NCBI RefSeq assembly: GCF_028767185.1
Contig: NZ_JARACK010000001.1
Coordinates: forward strand, 248,001 to 312,000
Source of the DNA: Mangrovimonas aestuarii
Lineage (GTDB): Bacteria > Bacteroidota > Bacteroidia > Flavobacteriales > Flavobacteriaceae
Reading direction: 5' to 3'
Length of the DNA: 64,000 bases
Under the pieces are notes generated by a model. That model made no database searches. It had not been told where the DNA came from and saw nothing but the letters and a program-made list of their open reading frames with translations. A program made the position numbers and the translations under genes. Position 1 is the stretch's first letter; each line of letters opens with the position of its first letter. Positions 9,205-18,939 of this stretch are shown piece by piece.

Positions 9205-10233
9205 ATGGGATTTTTTGATTTCCTAACAGAAGAAATCGCCATAGACTTAGGAACAGCCAACACCTTAATTATTCATAACGATAAGGTAGTGGTTGACAGT
9301 CCGTCTATTGTGGCGCGCGACAGAGTATCTGGTAAAATTATTGCTGCCGGAAAGGAAGCTAGTATGATGCAAGGGAAAACCCATGAGAACATCAAAACCA
9401 TTCGTCCACTAAAGGATGGTGTTATTGCTGACTTCGATGCTTCTGAGCAAATGATCAGTATGTTCATCAAAAATATACCAGCGTTAAAAAAGAAACTCTT
9501 CACTCCTGCCCTACGTATGGTAATATGTATTCCTTCTGGAATCACTGAAGTAGAAATGCGAGCGGTTAAAGAGTCTGCAGAGCGCGTTAACGGTAAGGAA
9601 GTTTACTTAATCCATGAACCAATGGCAGCTGCTATTGGTATTGGTGTAGACATAATGCAACCAAAAGGGAATATGATTGTAGATATAGGTGGGGGAACTA
9701 CCGAAATTGCTGTCATAGCCCTAGGGGGTATTGTATGTGATAAATCGGTTAAGATTGCCGGTGACGTGTTCACCAATGATATTATTTACTATATGCGTAC
9801 CCAACACAACTTGTATGTTGGAGAACGTACTGCTGAAAAAATTAAAATCCAAATAGGAGCTGCTACCGAAGATTTGGAAGTTCCGCCAGAGGACATGAGC
9901 GTTCAAGGGCGTGACCTTTTGACCGGAAAACCAAAGCAGGTACAGATTTCATATCGCGAGATTGCTAAAGCATTAGACAAATCTATACTTCGTATTGAAG
10001 ACGCAGTTATGGAAACCCTTTCACAAACACCACCAGAACTCGCTGCCGATATTTACAACACTGGTATTTATTTAGCCGGTGGAGGATCTATGCTTCGAGG
10101 ACTTGATAAGCGACTTTCCCTTAAAACAGATCTTCCTGTTTATATTGCTGAGGACCCACTACGTGCTGTAGTTCGCGGTACAGGAATTACCCTAAAGAAT
10201 TTACCAAAATACAAAAGCGTATTGATTAAATAA
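9205..10233 (+). CDS. mreB: Rod shape-determining protein MreB
   Basis: A bacterial actin homologue that positions the elongation machinery under the inner membrane. The actin-fold ATP-binding motifs are visible: phosphate 1 (IAIDLGTANTLI), phosphate 2 (IVDIGGGTTEIAVIALGG) and the adenosine motif (IYLAGGGSMLRGLD). The length of 342 residues is standard. It is the first gene of mreB-mreC-mreD-mrdA-rodA. Confidence 0.98.
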   Translation: MGFFDFLTEEIAIDLGTANTLIIHNDKVVVDSPSIVARDRVSGKIIAAGKEASMMQGKTHENIKTIRPLKDGVIADFDASEQMISMFIKNIPALKKKLFTPALRMVICIPSGITEVEMRAVKESAERVNGKEVYLIHEPMAAAIGIGVDIMQPKGNMIVDIGGGTTEIAVIALGGIVCDKSVKIAGDVFTNDIIYYMRTQHNLYVGERTAEKIKIQIGAATEDLEVPPEDMSVQGRDLLTGKPKQVQISYREIAKALDKSILRIEDAVMETLSQTPPELAADIYNTGIYLAGGGSMLRGLDKRLSLKTDLPVYIAEDPLRAVVRGTGITLKNLPKYKSVLIK

Positions 10234-10253
10234 TAGAATAAGGAACCCAGCGC

Positions 10254-11075
10254 ATGCAGCAAATCATCAACTTTATTATAAGAAACAAAACGTTTCTACT
10301 GTTTTTGTTTTTGTTTGCTGTTGCTATGGGTTTAACTATTCAGTCGCACAAGTACCACAAGAGTAAATTCATCAATTCTGCTAACGCCTTAAGTGGGGGC
10401 GTTTATAGTACAATGAATAACATTAGTGAATACTTTAGTCTGAGAAAACAGAATGATGTGCTTTCTGAAGAGAATAGCCGTTTGAAGTCATTACTTTATA
10501 ACTCAGAAGAACAAACTGATTCAATACTATTAAACAACGATATTATCGATCCTAGATATGTACTCACTTCAGCTAAAGTATTAAAGAACGGTTACTCCTC
10601 TCCAAATAATGTTTTACTCATAAATAAGGGTAAAAATGATAGTATTAAGCAGGATTTCGGAGTTATAACATCCAAAGGGATATTGGGAATCGTAGATAAT
10701 ACCAGTAATAAATTCTCCACTGTCATTTCAATACTAAACACCGATAGCCGTATTAGCACCCAACTGTTAAAAACCAATCATTTTGGTACCCTAACTTGGA
10801 ATGGAAAATCACCTACCTATGTACAACTTATAGATATTCCAAAAATTGCCCCTGTAGAAGTGGGGGATACAATAATCACTTCAGGCCGTTCAGCTATATT
10901 CCCAAAAGGAATTCATGTAGGAGTTATAGATAGTTTTGAGCTAGATGAAGCGGAAAACTTTTACCTTATTCAAGTAAGACTCTTTAACGATATGACCAAT
11001 GTAGAGCATGTATACGTTATAGAAAATAAAGATGCTATAGAAATCAATACACTATTAAACCCAACAAATGAATAA
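10254..11075 (+). CDS. mreC: Rod shape-determining protein MreC
   Basis: A 273-residue bitopic protein with a transmembrane helix (about 12-28), a coiled-coil stretch (about 55-80, LRKQNDVLSEENSRLKSLL) and the periplasmic beta-domain seen in MreC (KGILGIVDN, STQLLKTNHFGTLTW). It scaffolds the elongasome and activates PBP2. It lies 20 bp after mreB, and its end overlaps the mreD start. Confidence 0.95.
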   Translation: MQQIINFIIRNKTFLLFLFLFAVAMGLTIQSHKYHKSKFINSANALSGGVYSTMNNISEYFSLRKQNDVLSEENSRLKSLLYNSEEQTDSILLNNDIIDPRYVLTSAKVLKNGYSSPNNVLLINKGKNDSIKQDFGVITSKGILGIVDNTSNKFSTVISILNTDSRISTQLLKTNHFGTLTWNGKSPTYVQLIDIPKIAPVEVGDTIITSGRSAIFPKGIHVGVIDSFELDEAENFYLIQVRLFNDMTNVEHVYVIENKDAIEINTLLNPTNE

Positions 11076-11574
11076 TACCATAGCTGCAAATATCGTTCGA
11101 TTTGTAGTATTGGTACTAATTCAGGTATTGGTACTTAACCATGTTAATTTTATGGGGTATATAAACCCATATATTTATATACTTTTTGTAGCAATCTTTC
11201 CTCTGCATACTAATAGATTGCCTCTATTATTTTTTAGCTTTCTATTGGGGCTTACAGTCGATATATTTGCAGATTCAGGAGGTATTCATGCAGCTGCTGC
11301 ACTATGCATTGCTTACATAAGACCCTTGGCCCTAAAATTTTGTTTTGGAACGAGTTATGAGCACCAGACCATTAAGTTTAGTCATGTGGACTTTGCTCCA
11401 AAAATAACTTACTTTACCATATTAACTTTTATCCACCATTTCATTCTATATTTATTAGAATTTTTTAACGTTTCTCAGATAATTTTAATACTTCAAAAAA
11501 CGTTATTTTCGGGCATTTTTACTATAATAGTGTGTATACTCATAACCATTTTGTTTAGCAGAAGCACCAAATGA
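11068..11574 (+). CDS. mreD: Rod shape-determining membrane protein MreD
   Basis: A 168-residue hydrophobic protein with five or six membrane helices and the family feature LLGLTVDIFADSGGIHAAA near the middle. It starts inside the end of mreC and overlaps the following PBP2 gene by ATGA. MreD is part of the elongation complex, and its position in the operon supports the call. Confidence 0.92.
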   Translation: MNNTIAANIVRFVVLVLIQVLVLNHVNFMGYINPYIYILFVAIFPLHTNRLPLLFFSFLLGLTVDIFADSGGIHAAAALCIAYIRPLALKFCFGTSYEHQTIKFSHVDFAPKITYFTILTFIHHFILYLLEFFNVSQIILILQKTLFSGIFTIIVCILITILFSRSTK

Positions 11575-13430
11575 GACATTTTCTATTATTTTTCTCAATA
11601 ATTGCCGTCGGTTTAATATTCATTTCCCGATTGTTTTATCTTCAGGTATATAGTGGCGAATCACTAAACCTATTAGAGGATAACGCTATTCGAAAGGTTT
11701 ATGATTATCCAAAACGTGGGTTCGTATACGATCGAAATGGAAAACTCCTGGTATCTAACCAGCCATCCTATGATGTGATGGTTATCCCAAGGGAAGTTAA
11801 ACCATTAGATACTACTGAATTTTGTAATCTATTGAAAATAGACAAAGAAACTTTTAAAAAGAAATTCGTAAAAGCTAAAAATTACTCTCCAAGGCTTCCT
11901 TCTGTGTTTGTAAACCACCTTTCAAAAGAAGATTATGCCGTACTTCAAGAAAAGATGAGAAAGTTTGAAGGTTTCTATATTCAAAAACGATTGCTACGCC
12001 ATTATGAAACTACTGTTGGAGCTAATGTATTGGGTAATATCGGTGAAGTAAATCATTCAAAAATAAAAAACGACCCTTACTATAATATGGGTGATCTCAT
12101 TGGAAAAGATGGCATTGAGATTTCTTACGAAAATGAATTACGAGGTGTAAAAGGGATCAAGTTTATACAAAAGGACCGCTTCAATAGAGATATAGGACCA
12201 TATAAAGACGGTAAGTACGACACCTTACCTCAACAAGGAAAAGACATTACTATTACCATAGATGCTACCCTTCAGGAATATGGAGAAAAACTTATGAAAA
12301 ATAAACGAGGAGGAATTATTGCCATAGAACCATCAAGTGGTGAAATCCTGGCAATGATAACTGCCCCTAGTTATAACCCTAATTTATTGGTTGGTCGAGA
12401 ACGTTCTAAGAATTTCACAAAACTTTATTACGATTCAATTGCGAAACCTCTGTACGATAGAAGCTTATTGGCTATGTATGAACCGGGATCACCATTTAAA
12501 ACATTGAACGCCCTAATTGCACTACAAGAAGGGGTTATTTCTCCAGAAGAAAAAATAACCTGTTATCATGGTTATCGTTATGGAAATCGTTTTATGGGTT
12601 GTCACTGTCCTTCTGGAGCACGTAATAATATGAGACGCGGTATTGAAGTATCTTGTAATGCTTATTTTGCAACAGTTTACCGAAGAATTATTGATAATTA
12701 TGATTCTCCGGCAATTGGAATGGACAAATGGAACAAACATGTAACCAGTTTTGGATTAGGCAACTTCCTTGGTAATGATCTATCTAAAGGTCAACCAGGA
12801 AAAATCCCTGATGCAGAGATGTACGACAGTTGGTATGGTCAAAATCGTTGGTATACAACCTTTACTATTTCCAATGCCATTGGTCAAGGTGAGGTACAAA
12901 CTACACCTATACAACTCGCTAATATGACGACTGCTATTGCAAATCGTGGTTATTATTATACACCTCATATTATTAAGTCTATTGAAAACGATACAATCCC
13001 AAAGAAATACACTGTTCCAAATAAAACAACAGTAGCTGAGGAAAACTTCTATCCAGTTATAGAAGGCATGCACGATGTATTCCGATGGGGAACGGCTAAA
13101 AATTTAAAATCCCCTGGGATTGAAATTTGTGGTAAAACAGGTACTGCCGAAAACTTTATAAAAATAGATGGTAAGCGTATGCAGCTTACCGACCACTCCA
13201 TTTTCATAGCTTTCGCTCCAAAAGACAACCCAAAAATTGCTTTGGCAGTATTTGTTGAAAACGGTTATTGGGGAGCTCGCTATGCTGGACGCATTGCTAC
13301 TTTAATGATTGAAAAATACATTAAAAGAGAAATCACCAGAACCGACTTAGAAGAGTGGATTTTGTCCCATAGCCTAGAAGAGGAATATGAAAAACCTTAT
13401 TCAGGCAAACCATTTTTAATTAACCAATAA
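11571..13430 (+). CDS. mrdA: Penicillin-binding protein 2 (elongasome transpeptidase)
   Basis: A class B PBP of 619 residues with a membrane anchor (about 5-22), a dimerisation domain (YPKRGFVYDRNGKLLVSN) and a transpeptidase domain. Active-site motifs: SPFK at 307-310 (nucleophile Ser307), SCN at 361-363 and KTGT in ICGKTGTAEN. Between the first two lies a Cys/His group (C331, H333, C344, H345, C346). E. coli PBP2 has a zinc site in the equivalent region, so metal binding here is a reasonable inference. Start and stop overlap with mreD and rodA. Confidence 0.96.
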   Translation: MRHFLLFFSIIAVGLIFISRLFYLQVYSGESLNLLEDNAIRKVYDYPKRGFVYDRNGKLLVSNQPSYDVMVIPREVKPLDTTEFCNLLKIDKETFKKKFVKAKNYSPRLPSVFVNHLSKEDYAVLQEKMRKFEGFYIQKRLLRHYETTVGANVLGNIGEVNHSKIKNDPYYNMGDLIGKDGIEISYENELRGVKGIKFIQKDRFNRDIGPYKDGKYDTLPQQGKDITITIDATLQEYGEKLMKNKRGGIIAIEPSSGEILAMITAPSYNPNLLVGRERSKNFTKLYYDSIAKPLYDRSLLAMYEPGSPFKTLNALIALQEGVISPEEKITCYHGYRYGNRFMGCHCPSGARNNMRRGIEVSCNAYFATVYRRIIDNYDSPAIGMDKWNKHVTSFGLGNFLGNDLSKGQPGKIPDAEMYDSWYGQNRWYTTFTISNAIGQGEVQTTPIQLANMTTAIANRGYYYTPHIIKSIENDTIPKKYTVPNKTTVAEENFYPVIEGMHDVFRWGTAKNLKSPGIEICGKTGTAENFIKIDGKRMQLTDHSIFIAFAPKDNPKIALAVFVENGYWGARYAGRIATLMIEKYIKREITRTDLEEWILSHSLEEEYEKPYSGKPFLINQ

Positions 13431-14707
13431 TGTATAGAGAGAGTACGAAGCACTATAATTTCGATTGGATTACAATATTACTTTTTATGCTCCTTGTTGG
13501 CTTTGGATGGTTCAACATTCTCTCTGCTTCCCATACTGGTGATACGGTAGACTATTTTGATTTTTCACAACCGTATGGAAAGCAACTGGTTTTTATTCTG
13601 CTAACATTAGGGCTGATAATTTTAATACTCTCAATAGAAGCTAAATTTTATGAACGGTTTTCAAGCATAATTTATCTTGCCGGCTTATTACTTTTGGCTG
13701 GACTTTTTCTATTTGGGAAGAACGTTAACGGAGCAACCTCATGGTATGCAATAGGGAGTTTTACTATTCAACCAAGTGAATTTGCAAAAACAGCCACAGC
13801 TCTTGCCATGGCCAAATACATAAGTGACCTTCAAACAGACTTAAAAAATTTTAAGGACCAGCTTCGCGCTTTTGCAATTATTGGTATTCCTGCAATATTA
13901 ATATTGCTTCAAAATGATGCTGGGAGTACCTTAGTCTATGCTTCATTCTTTTTTGTGTTATATCGTGAAGGGTTACCCAAAATATATCTTAACTTAAGTG
14001 TTATGGCTGTTGTGCTAGCCATTTCATCTCTAAAATTTGGAACAATAGCCACAGCTATAATTACAATCATCTTGGTCTTTACCAATTACTATATGAAAAA
14101 ACGTAAGCCAACAATAATTCAACCTATAGTGACAACTATACTTTCTATTGGTTTGGCTTTTGGGGTTCAATTCTTTTACAAACATGTATTGCAGCCACAT
14201 CAACAGGATAGGATTAGTTTATGGCTCCGTTTGGAAAAAGACCCTGCAAAGATTGCAGAAATGCGACGAAGCATTCTATATAACCTATATGAAAGCGAGA
14301 AAGCTATTAGCTCTGGAGGACTAACAGGAAGAGGCTTTATGGAAGGAACACGCACAACAGGTAAGTTTGTTCCAGAACAACATACCGATTATATTTTTAG
14401 TACTGTTGGCGAAGAATGGGGATTTTTAGGTAGTACCTTGGTCGTTATACTTTTTGTATTGCTACTTTTACGAATCCTTCATTTGGCAGAGCAGCAAAAA
14501 TCACAATTCAGTAGAGTTTATGGCTATAGCGTAGCCTCTATTTTCTTTTTTCATTTCCTTATCAATATAGGTATGGTTATGGGATTAATACCAACTATTG
14601 GTATACCACTACCTTTTTTTAGCTACGGAGGCTCAGGTCTTTGGGGTTTTACTATTTTGCTTTTTATTTTTGTTAAGTTAGATTCCAATAAAATTAATGA
14701 GTGGTAA
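13430..14707 (+). CDS. rodA: SEDS peptidoglycan polymerase RodA
   Basis: A 425-residue polytopic SEDS glycosyltransferase that polymerises lipid II with PBP2. Family landmarks are visible: NGATSWYAIGSFTIQPSEFAK (conserved W and QPSEFAK), LLQNDAGS, the extracellular VPEQHTDYIFSTVGEEWGFLG and the final PLPFFSYGGSG. The start ATG shares one base with the mrdA stop (TAATG). No strong terminator was seen after it. Confidence 0.97.
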   Translation: MYRESTKHYNFDWITILLFMLLVGFGWFNILSASHTGDTVDYFDFSQPYGKQLVFILLTLGLIILILSIEAKFYERFSSIIYLAGLLLLAGLFLFGKNVNGATSWYAIGSFTIQPSEFAKTATALAMAKYISDLQTDLKNFKDQLRAFAIIGIPAILILLQNDAGSTLVYASFFFVLYREGLPKIYLNLSVMAVVLAISSLKFGTIATAIITIILVFTNYYMKKRKPTIIQPIVTTILSIGLAFGVQFFYKHVLQPHQQDRISLWLRLEKDPAKIAEMRRSILYNLYESEKAISSGGLTGRGFMEGTRTTGKFVPEQHTDYIFSTVGEEWGFLGSTLVVILFVLLLLRILHLAEQQKSQFSRVYGYSVASIFFFHFLINIGMVMGLIPTIGIPLPFFSYGGSGLWGFTILLFIFVKLDSNKINEW

Positions 14708-14914
14708 ACACTTTAAAATAAGTTTAGTGTAGCTACTGTATCAAATTACTTTTTGAATACTAATTACAATTTCGAAGTTATTACCAATAAGCCTATTCAT
14801 TCTACCCCCTAAAACACGAGACACGCAAAAACCTAAATAGCAACCTGTTACAAAATAGTCTTCAATTGATTTTATGTATATTTATAATACTAAAAGCTAT
14901 TAACCAACCATAAA

Positions 14915-15733
14915 ATGAAGACAATCAAACCAAAAAACCGTGTTATTGCCCTTTTTATTTTCCTCCTGTTTTCAATTCAGTTATTTTCACAAGAATCACA
15001 AGAACCTTCAAGCGCAGATGCTTTGGCTCAAAAGCTTCAAAATCCAGTTTCGGATTTAATCAGTGTACCTTTTCAGGGAAATTTTGATTTTGGTGTTGGC
15101 CCAAATGATGGCACTCGAATAACAACCAACATCCAACCAGTTATTCCACTGAGTATTAGCGAGGATTGGAATCTTATCGCTAGGGTAATTCTACCTGTAG
15201 TTTACCAAAATGATGTATACGGTGATAGCGGCAATCAATTTGGGTTGGGTGATATTGTGGCAAGTGGATTTTTCTCTCCTAAAGAACCTAGTTCTGGAGG
15301 AATAATTTGGGGGGTAGGTCCAGTTTTGCTTATTCCCACCGGTACTGATCAATTATTAAGTTCCAAAAAGTTTGGATTAGGACCAACAGCCGTAATCCTA
15401 AAACAAGCTGGTTCCATAACCGTCGGGGCATTGGCCAATCACATTTGGTCTGTAGCCGGAGATAGTGATCGTACAGATGTCAACGCCACTTTTTTACAAC
15501 CTTTTGTTGCAAAAAATTTTGATGGGGGCTATGCACTTGCTTTAAATACTGAGCTTACTCAAAATTGGGAGTCGGATAGCACTATCGGTTTTTTTCACCT
15601 AGTTGGATCTAAAATTGTTCCAATTGGTTCTCAGCTTACCCAAGTCTTTATTGGTCCTCGTATTCCTTATGGGGGTGGCAATACAACCGATTGGGGGTTT
15701 CGAGCCGGAATAACACTACTGTTTCCTAAATAA
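14915..15733 (+). CDS. Outer-membrane barrel protein, phenol-degradation MetA-like family
   Basis: A 272-residue secreted protein with a signal peptide (about 1-26, ending LFSQ) and a barrel of the type often annotated as transporter or MetA-like (Phenol_MetA_deg). Typical landmarks are LQNPVSDLISVPFQGNFDFG, GLGDIVASGFFSPKE, GPVLLIPTGTD and the C-terminal WGFRAGITLLFPK. The substrate is unknown. It is a monocistronic gene 207 bp after rodA. Confidence 0.78.
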   Translation: MKTIKPKNRVIALFIFLLFSIQLFSQESQEPSSADALAQKLQNPVSDLISVPFQGNFDFGVGPNDGTRITTNIQPVIPLSISEDWNLIARVILPVVYQNDVYGDSGNQFGLGDIVASGFFSPKEPSSGGIIWGVGPVLLIPTGTDQLLSSKKFGLGPTAVILKQAGSITVGALANHIWSVAGDSDRTDVNATFLQPFVAKNFDGGYALALNTELTQNWESDSTIGFFHLVGSKIVPIGSQLTQVFIGPRIPYGGGNTTDWGFRAGITLLFPK

Positions 15734-15915
15734 ATTTCATTTTACTTCAATTTACTTATACAGAAAATTGTCATGAAATATAAATTATGATGATACTATT
15801 CTGTCCAATCTGATTCTAGGTTTTTTTCCTAGATAATAGAGTGTTTCAAAAGAATTTGACAGTATTTAAATGAGTAGGTTGATTTTTAAAGAACAACCAT
15901 TTAAAAGAGAAAATT

Positions 15916-16569
15916 ATGAAAGCTAAAATCACTCTCATCGTTATTAGTATTATGGCAACATTACCCCTATTCTCTCAAGAAATAGAAATCTCATTTTACG
16001 GTAATTATGTCTTCGATGACAGCTTTGACTCCTATTTTGATAGAGGAGCTTATTACGATGGTAAGATAAAAGGGGGGGGCCAATGGGGTGTGGGTGCAGA
16101 ATACTTAGCTCATGAGTATACAGGTGTTGAACTGATTTACATAAGACAGGATACTAGTTCCCCTACCTATTACCAATTTTACGATAGCTATTTTCCACAG
16201 GGTCAATTCACAGAGTTTGATTTAGCTATAAATTACATTATGCTTGGTGGTGTACGCCACTATAGAAAGCAAAACTCTCCAATTGAAGGTTTTGGAGGTT
16301 TAATGGCAGGAATGGTCATAGCCAATATTGACAACCCAGACAATGGAAACAACGATAGTACTACCAAATTTAGCTGGGGTGCAAAATTGGGGCTTACTTA
16401 TTGGGCTTCATCAAACTTTGGAATAAAATTACAGACTCAACTACTATCTGCTGTACAAGCCATGGGCGGAGGCCTTTACTTTAGTGGGTACGGGGTTTCT
16501 ACTGGAGTAAGCTCATACTCGACAATTTACCAATTTAGCTTAGGTGGTGGTATTGTTTTCAAGCCATAA
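15916..16569 (+). CDS. Outer-membrane beta-barrel protein
   Basis: A 217-residue protein with a signal peptide (about 1-20, ending LFSQ) and alternating hydrophobic beta-strands, ending in the aromatic-rich FSLGGGIVFKP typical of small barrels. It contains glycine-rich turns and many tyrosines. The function is unknown. The 182-bp gap upstream holds a small TCTAGG/CCTAGA hairpin but no recognisable promoter box. Confidence 0.68.
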   Translation: MKAKITLIVISIMATLPLFSQEIEISFYGNYVFDDSFDSYFDRGAYYDGKIKGGGQWGVGAEYLAHEYTGVELIYIRQDTSSPTYYQFYDSYFPQGQFTEFDLAINYIMLGGVRHYRKQNSPIEGFGGLMAGMVIANIDNPDNGNNDSTTKFSWGAKLGLTYWASSNFGIKLQTQLLSAVQAMGGGLYFSGYGVSTGVSSYSTIYQFSLGGGIVFKP

Positions 16570-16574
16570 CTAAA

Positions 16575-17321
16575 TTAGTGTTTTAATCTCAACTCTAAAA
16601 ACAAAGGAAATCTTACAGTTAAATCACCTCGCCAGAATAATGTTAACAATTCTATTAAGGGCGGTACAGGGTTTACTTTATTATTGGCTTCTTTATAACG
16701 CTGTACACCTGACCAAGAATTAAGGTAACCATTCAAATGTTCCAAACTCCATAAAGTTTCAACAAATAATTTCTTGGGCATTGGAATTGCATTGAAAGGA
16801 AAATCAATCTCTTTGTAACGATTATCAATATGGCGCCTCTCATCATTCCAATAAGGCTTGATAGTATCTTCATAAAAAAATCTGATGTACTTATCTATCC
16901 TGGGAGAAACCTCCAATAAATCGTAGCCCCATACAGCCAAAAGTCCTCCTGGCTTTAGCACCCTGTCCACTTCTTTAAAAAACGCATCGATATCAAACCA
17001 ATGTATTGCTTGACCAACGGTAATCAAATCGAAACTATTATCCGGAAAAGATGTTTCCTCTGCACGCATTAAGTCATATAATATATTATCACGTTTTTCT
17101 GCCATAGACAATTGACTAGAACTTATATCTGTAGCAATTACATTTTTAAATTGGGTTGACAATGCTACTGCTACCTGCCCGTTACCCGTAGCACAATCCC
17201 AACACCTATCTCTCACCCTAGTATGCCTTAATATAGTATTGTAAAGCTCTTGAGGATAAACTGGCCTGTATTTTTTAAAATACCTAGACTGTTCTGAAAA
17301 TCTATCTTTTATAGGTTTCAC
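16575..17321 (-). CDS. Class I SAM-dependent methyltransferase
   Basis: A 248-residue methyltransferase of the Methyltransf_11 type. The SAM-binding loop is DCATGNGQVAVAL (about 42-54), followed by the acidic strand VIATDIS, the DLITVGQAIHWFD segment and VLKPGGLLAVWG. The AIHWF signature is shared with TAM-like methyltransferases, and the acceptor is unknown. It is divergent from the arsenosugar-type genes. It lacks the spaced cysteines of arsenite methyltransferase ArsM, so that function is not supported despite the location. Confidence 0.8.
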   Translation of the reverse strand: MKPIKDRFSEQSRYFKKYRPVYPQELYNTILRHTRVRDRCWDCATGNGQVAVALSTQFKNVIATDISSSQLSMAEKRDNILYDLMRAEETSFPDNSFDLITVGQAIHWFDIDAFFKEVDRVLKPGGLLAVWGYDLLEVSPRIDKYIRFFYEDTIKPYWNDERRHIDNRYKEIDFPFNAIPMPKKLFVETLWSLEHLNGYLNSWSGVQRYKEANNKVNPVPPLIELLTLFWRGDLTVRFPLFLELRLKH

Positions 17322-17471
17322 ATTAATATATTAGATTAAACTCACTTCTAATGTAATTCATTTCAACGATAACAAAATGAAATTCATTCAACTTAAAATT
17401 ATTGTAAATAAATTCTATCAACTCCGACTGAAAACCATAATTTCACAACTCAATTCAAAAAGATCATACGC

Positions 17472-17807
17472 ATGCAAAAAACCTATTACGACCCAAAAGA
17501 CCTTAAAAAATTTGGAAAGGTTTCTGAATGGAATGAAGAATTGGGAGAAAAATTCTTCGAATATTACAATTCTGTATTCAAAGAAGGAGCACTTTCGGAA
17601 AGGGAAAAATCGCTTATTGCTTTAGCCGTTGCCCATACAGTGCAATGTCCTTACTGCATTGATGCTTACACTGGAGACGGACTTCAACGCGGAATTACCC
17701 GAGAGGAAATGATGGAAGCTGTTCATGTTGCGACAGCTATTCGCGGTGGCTCTTCGTTAGTTCATGGCGTGCAAATGATGAACAAAGTTAAAAAGTTGGA
17801 AATGTAA
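17472..17807 (+). CDS. Arsenosugar biosynthesis-associated peroxidase-like protein (CMD/AhpD fold)
   Basis: A 111-residue carboxymuconolactone-decarboxylase/AhpD-type protein with the redox motif CPYC (residues 57-60, HTVQCPYCIDAYT) and a downstream AVHVATAIRGG helix. Members next to arsS genes are annotated as arsenosugar-biosynthesis-associated peroxidase-like proteins. The CxxC suggests thiol peroxidase or reductase activity. It is the first gene of the plus-strand cluster, 56 bp before arsS. An overlapping longer frame starting at 17377 is out of frame and discarded. Confidence 0.82.
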   Translation: MQKTYYDPKDLKKFGKVSEWNEELGEKFFEYYNSVFKEGALSEREKSLIALAVAHTVQCPYCIDAYTGDGLQRGITREEMMEAVHVATAIRGGSSLVHGVQMMNKVKKLEM

Positions 17808-17863
17808 ACTGATACACAATAAGAAATATGATTCCTTAAAACGTTTCAATTCAAAGCAGAGAA

Positions 17864-18919
17864 ATGGCCTTAAAATCATTACATAAACGACATAGTATTT
17901 TGGCAGATTCCCAAGAACAACTAAAGTTCCTATCCAATGGTGTTTTTGCTAATGGTGAGCTTCCCACATTTAAAGACAAGCTAAAACAATGTGGCCTTGC
18001 TCCACTCCGCTCCAGACAACTTGAAATTCTTCAAATAAATTTGGGTTATATGTGCAACCAAGTGTGTGCCCATTGCCATGTTGATGCAGGACCTGACCGA
18101 AAGGAAATCATGACCAAGGAAACTATGGAGCAATGCCTGGAAGCCATAAAAAAAACCAATGCACACACCTTAGATCTTACCGGTGGTGCACCTGAGATGA
18201 ACCCCAATTTTCGTTGGTTTGTTGTAGAAGCCAAAAAAATTGGAGTTGACGATATAATTGTAAGATCTAATCTAACTATCATCACTTCCAATAAAAAATA
18301 CCACGACCTACCGGAGTTCTTCAAAAAAAACAATGTTCATGTAGTTTCTTCTATGCCCCATTGGACAAAATGCAAAACTGATAACCAGCGTGGCGAAGGC
18401 GTATTCAATAGATCCATCGACGCTTTATTGCGATTAAATAAGGTTGGTTATGGCATGTCTGACTCTAACTTAAAATTGGACCTGGTATATAATCCATCTG
18501 GTGCCTTTCTTCCAGCTAATCAAACGCAATTGGAAAAAGAGTTTAAGCATGTGCTTCAAGAAAAATACAACATTCATTTTAACAACCTCTTTACAATTAC
18601 CAATCTCCCTATCAGTAGGTTTTTGGATTTTTTAATTGCCTCAGACAATTATGAAGAATATATATACGAACTCGTAGAAGCTTTTAATCCTGCTGCAGTA
18701 ACCAACGTAATGTGTACCAATACTCTATCTGTTGGTTGGAATGGTCAGCTTTACGATTGCGATTTCAATCAAATGCTCCAACTTACAGTAAAGAGTCCCA
18801 TAAAGCATATTTCTCAATACAACAAAACCGTTTTAAATAACCGGGATATTGCCATTTCCCAACACTGCTACGGGTGCACTGCTGGAGCAGGAAGTAGCTG
18901 CCAAGGAGCTGTTGTTTAA
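17864..18919 (+). CDS. arsS: Arsenosugar biosynthesis radical SAM protein ArsS
   Basis: A 351-residue radical SAM enzyme. The 4Fe-4S motif is C64-x3-C68-x2-C71 (CNQVCAHCHVDAGP). A Cys-rich tail is visible as MCTNTLSVGWNGQLYDCDF and HCYGCTAGAGSSCQG (Cys 335, 338, 346). This layout and tail are diagnostic for the ArsS family. The family is linked to attaching a 5'-deoxyadenosyl group to dimethylated arsenic on the way to arsenosugars. Some homologues are selenoproteins; here the positions are ordinary Cys. The neighbouring phosphorylase and glycosyltransferase fit the pathway. Confidence 0.88.
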   Translation: MALKSLHKRHSILADSQEQLKFLSNGVFANGELPTFKDKLKQCGLAPLRSRQLEILQINLGYMCNQVCAHCHVDAGPDRKEIMTKETMEQCLEAIKKTNAHTLDLTGGAPEMNPNFRWFVVEAKKIGVDDIIVRSNLTIITSNKKYHDLPEFFKKNNVHVVSSMPHWTKCKTDNQRGEGVFNRSIDALLRLNKVGYGMSDSNLKLDLVYNPSGAFLPANQTQLEKEFKHVLQEKYNIHFNNLFTITNLPISRFLDFLIASDNYEEYIYELVEAFNPAAVTNVMCTNTLSVGWNGQLYDCDFNQMLQLTVKSPIKHISQYNKTVLNNRDIAISQHCYGCTAGAGSSCQGAVV

Positions 18920-18939
18920 ATTACCTATCAATATAAACC

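Noticed and set aside
15815-15833. TCTAGG/CCTAGA hairpin as a terminator
   Set aside because: It has a six-bp stem, and its only T-run forms the loop itself.
16575-17321. Methyltransferase beside the arsS cluster as an arsenite methyltransferase (ArsM)
   Set aside because: It has only two cysteines, both next to the SAM loop (RCWDCATG). ArsM needs widely spaced As-binding cysteines, and the gene is on the opposite strand.
17377-17625. 82-codon plus-strand ORF overlapping the CMD/peroxidase-like gene
   Set aside because: It is a different frame over a clearly coding CxxC protein, with no recognisable content.
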